64,000 nt of DNA. Origin: DATAGF01 sp963835685. GTDB lineage: Bacteria > Actinomycetota > Thermoleophilia > Miltoncostaeales > Miltoncostaeaceae. Of this stretch, positions 61,270 to 64,000 are shown in pieces. The position numbers were made by a program, and so were the translations under genes. Numbering within the stretch: the stretch's first letter is position 1; every line of letters starts with the position of its first letter. The notes beneath the pieces were generated by a model, which searched no databases, was not told where the DNA came from, and saw nothing but the letters and a program-made list of their open reading frames with translations. The stretch spans positions 18,557 to 82,556 of the forward strand of contig CAWIGI010000002.1 of the NCBI GenBank assembly GCA_963835685.1, written 5' to 3'.

Positions 61270-62080
61270 GGACCCCGTCCTTTCGGTTGAGCAGGTTCAT
61301 CACGAGGACGGTGGCCAGGGCGAGGAGCGCCAGGACCACCGATGCGCTGTACGCGGACACGTAGTCGAACGACTGGTACTGCTCCTCCACGTGGAGGGTC
61401 ATGGTCTGGGTCTTCTCGGCGATCGAGCCCGAGACCACGCGCACGGCGCCGTACTCGCCGAGCGCGCGTGCCGTCGTGAGCACGACGCCGTAGATCAGGC
61501 CCCACTTGATCGCGGGCAGGGTGATGCGCCGGAACGTGCTGAAGGCCCCGGAGCCGAGGGTCGCGGCCGCCTCCTCCTGCTCGGTCCCCACCTCGCGCAG
61601 GACCGGGACCACCTCGCGCACGACGAACGGCAGGCAGATGAAGATCGTCGCGAGGATCATCCCGGGGAGGGCGAAGATCACCTGCACCCCCGCGTCCTCG
61701 GCCGCCGGCCCGAACCAGCCCTCGTTGCCCCACACGAGGATCAGCGCGAGGCCGACGACGACGGGGGAGAGCGCGAGCGGGAGGTCGATGAGGGCGCTGA
61801 TCAGCGGCTTCCCGGGCACGCGGCGCCGCACCAGGATGAGGGCCGCCGCGACGCCGAAGACGGCGTTGAGCGGCACGGCGATCGCCGTGATGAGGAGCGT
61901 CAGCTTGAGCGCGTGCACCGCGGCCGGGGCCGTGATCGCGTCCCATGCCGCGCCGAAGCCGTCGTCGAACGCGTTCCAGAAGACCAGCGCCAGCGGCGCC
62001 GCCAGGATCACCGCCAGGTACCCCAGCGCCAGGAATCGGAGCGCGTAGCGGCTCGCGCGCCCCGGGGCCTTATCGATCAT
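61250..62080 (-). CDS. cysW: Sulfate ABC transporter permease CysW
   Basis: 276 residues, open, ATG 62080. Six hydrophobic segments: YALRFLALGYLAVILAAPLA, ALKLTLLITAIAVPLNAVFG, LPLALSPVVVGLALILVWGN, VIFALPGMILATIFICLPFV, RITLPAIKWGLIYGVVLTTA, and SASVVLALLALATVLVMNLL. The EAA-like loop LREVGTEQEEAAATLGSGAF contacts CysA. The FALPGMILATIFICLPFVVR motif and HVEEQYQSFDYVSAYSA are typical of CysW. Start overlaps the cysT stop by ~10 bases. Forms a heterodimer with CysT. Confidence 0.95.
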   Translation of the reverse strand: MIDKAPGRASRYALRFLALGYLAVILAAPLALVFWNAFDDGFGAAWDAITAPAAVHALKLTLLITAIAVPLNAVFGVAAALILVRRRVPGKPLISALIDLPLALSPVVVGLALILVWGNEGWFGPAAEDAGVQVIFALPGMILATIFICLPFVVREVVPVLREVGTEQEEAAATLGSGAFSTFRRITLPAIKWGLIYGVVLTTARALGEYGAVRVVSGSIAEKTQTMTLHVEEQYQSFDYVSAYSASVVLALLALATVLVMNLLNRKDGVRGDHGH

Positions 62081-62903
62081 GGCGGGAGCTCCAGCGCTCG
62101 GCGCCGGACAGGATCAGGAGGGCGGCCAGCGACAGCACGAGCAGGAAGACCGACACGGCCGCCGCGGCGTCGCTGTTGTCGGACTCGATCTGGCTGTAGA
62201 TGTAGAAGGAGGCGACCTGGTCGTCGAAGGGGATGTTCCCCGTGATCAGCACGAGCGAGCCGAACTCGCCGAGCGCCCGCGAGAAGGCCAGTCCGCACCC
62301 GCCGACCACCGCCGGCAGCAGGTTGGCAGGATGATGCGGCGGAAGATGGTCAGCGGGCGGGCGCCGAGCGACGCGGCCGCCTGCTCCATCTCCCGGTCGA
62401 GCTCGAGCAGGACGGGCTGCACGGCCCGCACCACCAAGGGCAGCGTCACGAGCAGCAGGGCGACGACGAGGCCGGCCTTGCGTGAACCTATGTTGATGCC
62501 CGTCGGCCCGCGCGGCCCGAAGAGGCCAGCAGCGTCAGCCCGGCGACGATCGTGGGCAGGGCGAAGGGCAGGTCGATGAGCGAGTCGACCAGCCCCTGCC
62601 CGGGAAGCGGTCGCGCATGAATACTCAGGTGATCAGGGCCCCCATTACGGCGTTGATGACGGTCACGATCTGCCGAGACGACAGGGTCAGCCGGACCCGT
62701 ACCAGGGCCTGGTCGTTGGTGATCGCCTCCCAGAACCGGCTCCAGCCGCTCGTCGAAGGCGCCGGCCGTCAGGGCCGCCAGCGGGATGAGCACGATGATG
62801 CTCATGAGGAGCACCGCGATGCCCATCCCGAGCGGGGCGACGGCGCGCCCCGCTCCAAAGGCGACCCGGGGGGGCCCGGGCTGCTCGGGGCCGCACGACT
62901 CAT
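62070..62903 (-). CDS. cysT: Sulfate ABC transporter permease CysT (frame-disrupted)
   Basis: Second permease of the importer. ATG 62903 overlaps the sbp stop (ATGA). The pieces, read in three frames, are GMGIAVLLMSIIVLIPLAAL, TAGAFDE, FWEAITNDQALVRVRLTLSS, VTVINAVMGALIT, FPGQGLVDSLIDLPFALPTI, VAGLTLL, GSRKAGLVVALLLVTLPLVV, QAAASLGARPLTIFRRIILP (EAA loop), and GGCGLAFSRALGEFGSLVLI, then YIYSQIESDNSDAAAAVSVF. At least five frame changes lie between 62860 and 62320. This density next to the contig end, with fully conserved content, points to sequence error rather than gene loss. Confidence 0.85.
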
Positions 62904-63957
62904 CTTCCTGGCTGAACCCCCTGCCGGCGAAGATGTCCGCCATGACGCCCTGGTCGGGGTCGAAGAACTCGTCCCGGAAGGCCTCCCAGCCGCCGATTCG
63001 ACGTTGACCTTCGAAGAGGCCGGGCGGGTCGGGGTAGGTGGAGTGTGTTCGCCTGGGCGACGGTCGGGCAGCACCGAGCGGTAGCCCTTGGCCGCGAAGA
63101 CCTCCTGCGCCGGCCGGCTGAGGGCATAGTTGACGAACGCCTTGGCGGCGGCCGGGTTGCCGCTGGTCGGGCCGTCGCGGCGAGCGGGTTCGGGATCAGG
63201 ATCGTCTAGTCGGGGATGACGTACTCGATGTCCTCGCCCTTCTGCTGGGCCGCGATCGCCTCGTTCTCGTAGGCGAGCAGGACGTCGCCCTTGCCGCCGG
63301 CGAACACCTGGAGTGCCTCGCGGGCGCCCTTGGGCTGCACCGGGGTGTTCGCGAACAGCTGCTGCGAGGTAGCCGACGCCTGACTTCTCCGTCCTGCCCC
63401 GCTGGGTCCGCGCCCCGAAGGCCGCGCAGAGGCTCCAGCGGGCGCCACCCGAGGTGAACGGGTTCGGCGTGATGACCTCGACGTCGTCCTTCAGCAGGTC
63501 GTCCCACGTCCGGATCTCCTTGGGGTTGCCCTTGCGCACGGCGAAGACGACGACCCAGTGGCTGACGAAGCCCTTGGTGGCGTTCGACGTCCAGTCGCGT
63601 GACCTTGCCCGCCTCCACGAGTCGCTTCCATGTCCGGCTCCAGCGCGAGGGCCAAGGTCGGCCTCGAGTGCCAGCCTCGACGGCGCGACTCTGCTCGCCT
63701 GAGGGGCCGTAGGACTGCTCGAAGTCGATCACCTCGCCCGCCGGGGTGGCCTTGAACGCCGTGATGACCTCCTCGTGGACCTCACGCGGCGTGGTGAACC
63801 CCACGAGCGTGACCTTGGCGTCGCCCCCTCCCGCCGCGTTGCCGCTGGCGTCGTCGTCGCCGCCCCCGCAGCCGGCGATGACCGCCAGGCTGGCCGCGGC
63901 GAGGGCGAGCGGCGCGAGAAGGGCTCTGGAGGCTGGGTGATGTAGGATCACTCCCAC
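62900..63957 (-). CDS. sbp: Sulfate-binding lipoprotein (frame-disrupted)
   Basis: Periplasmic/outer-leaflet substrate receptor of the sulfate importer. The start is GTG 63957, followed by a lipoprotein signal (LALAAASLAVIAGCGGGDDD) with I-A-G-C as the lipobox. The mature part has VTLVGFTTPREVHEEVITAF, DFEQSYGPSGEQSRAVEAG, VVFAVRKGNPKEIRTWDDLL, DDVEVITPNPFTSGGARWSL, and QVFAGGKGDVLLAYENEAIA, all in the Sbp order (NPKxIxxWxDLxK, PNPKTSG). It ends near AFVNYALSRPAQEVFAAKGY. More than five frame changes lie between 63700 and 62950. Head of the operon. Confidence 0.85.
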
Positions 63958-64000
63958 ACTCCTTGGTCGGCAACGGGGCCAAGCGGGTGAGTCGCGCCCT

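Noticed and set aside
1..64000. tRNA, rRNA and CRISPR arrays
   Set aside because: No T-loop/acceptor pattern, rRNA-like stretch or array of identical repeats separated by unique spacers was recognised; the only tandem array (34067-34158) has no spacer structure.

Overview
The window is very GC-rich DNA with the codon usage and gene density of an actinobacterium. The gene content points to the Thermoleophilia (Solirubrobacterales/Gaiellales-like). The best lineage hints are the secreted protein built of tandem decapeptides of the NAVT-x-AKI type (54200-55028), the large secreted proteins with TPP-linked Ig-like domains, and a sigma factor fused to a zinc-finger membrane domain. This placement is inferred from family knowledge, not from a marker-gene tree. 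No rRNA, tRNA, CRISPR array, insertion sequence or phage gene was recognised. Both ends carry many single-base frame changes, while the interior is mostly clean, which suggests the window is an assembled contig whose ends are poorly polished.

Layout. 1-8.5 kb: a surface polysaccharide locus with several glycosyltransferases, two methyltransferases, a Wzm/Wzt-type ABC exporter and an RmlC-type epimerase. 8.4-14 kb: an operon of an ECF sigma factor/ZAS zinc finger/membrane fusion protein followed by two secreted Ig-like proteins, the second carrying an HExxH peptidase-like domain. 14.2-15.2 kb: a hotdog thioesterase and a degenerate phosphatase. 15.4-20.4 kb: a second polysaccharide block (glycosyltransferases, methyltransferase, WbaP-type priming enzyme). 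20.4-27 kb: a DNA glycosylase, then two glutamine synthetases (type I and type III), the latter divergent from a PucR-type regulator. 27-29.4 kb: pabB-pabC, with a small gene of unknown function. 29.4-32.8 kb: a siroheme nitrite/sulfite reductase and its partner gene. 32.8-35.7 kb: an accessory stretch with a DUF4143 ATPase preceded by four 23-bp tandem repeats, a LuxR-type ATPase remnant, and a catalytically degenerate alpha/beta hydrolase divergent from a CGNR regulator.

35.7-43.2 kb: more envelope genes, including an MJ1255-like glycosyltransferase, polyprenol-phosphate mannose synthase, an O-antigen-ligase/TPR protein and signal peptidase I. 43.4-46.8 kb: nrdR and the B12-dependent ribonucleotide reductase nrdJ. 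47-50 kb: an FAD monooxygenase, a ferritin-like protein and a divergent copper pair (CopC, CtaG). 50.2-54.2 kb: the zinc uptake operon znuABC-zur, and lgt. 54.2-60.2 kb: the decapeptide-repeat protein, a DUF1684 protein, ilvD, a STAS protein, a PPOX protein and a secreted metzincin. 60.3-64 kb: the sulfate ABC transporter operon sbp-cysT-cysW-cysA.

How it fits together. The genes describe an envelope-rich aerobic heterotroph. It exports polysaccharide by an ABC route, primes a second glycan with a WbaP-type enzyme, and elongates with polyprenol-linked sugars. It assimilates sulfate or nitrite and ammonium (siroheme reductase, sulfate importer, GSI and GSIII) and manages zinc and copper through dedicated modules. 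Many gene pairs overlap by the four bases GTGA or ATGA, indicating translationally coupled operons. Where two reading frames disagree, those junctions were used to choose start and stop codons.
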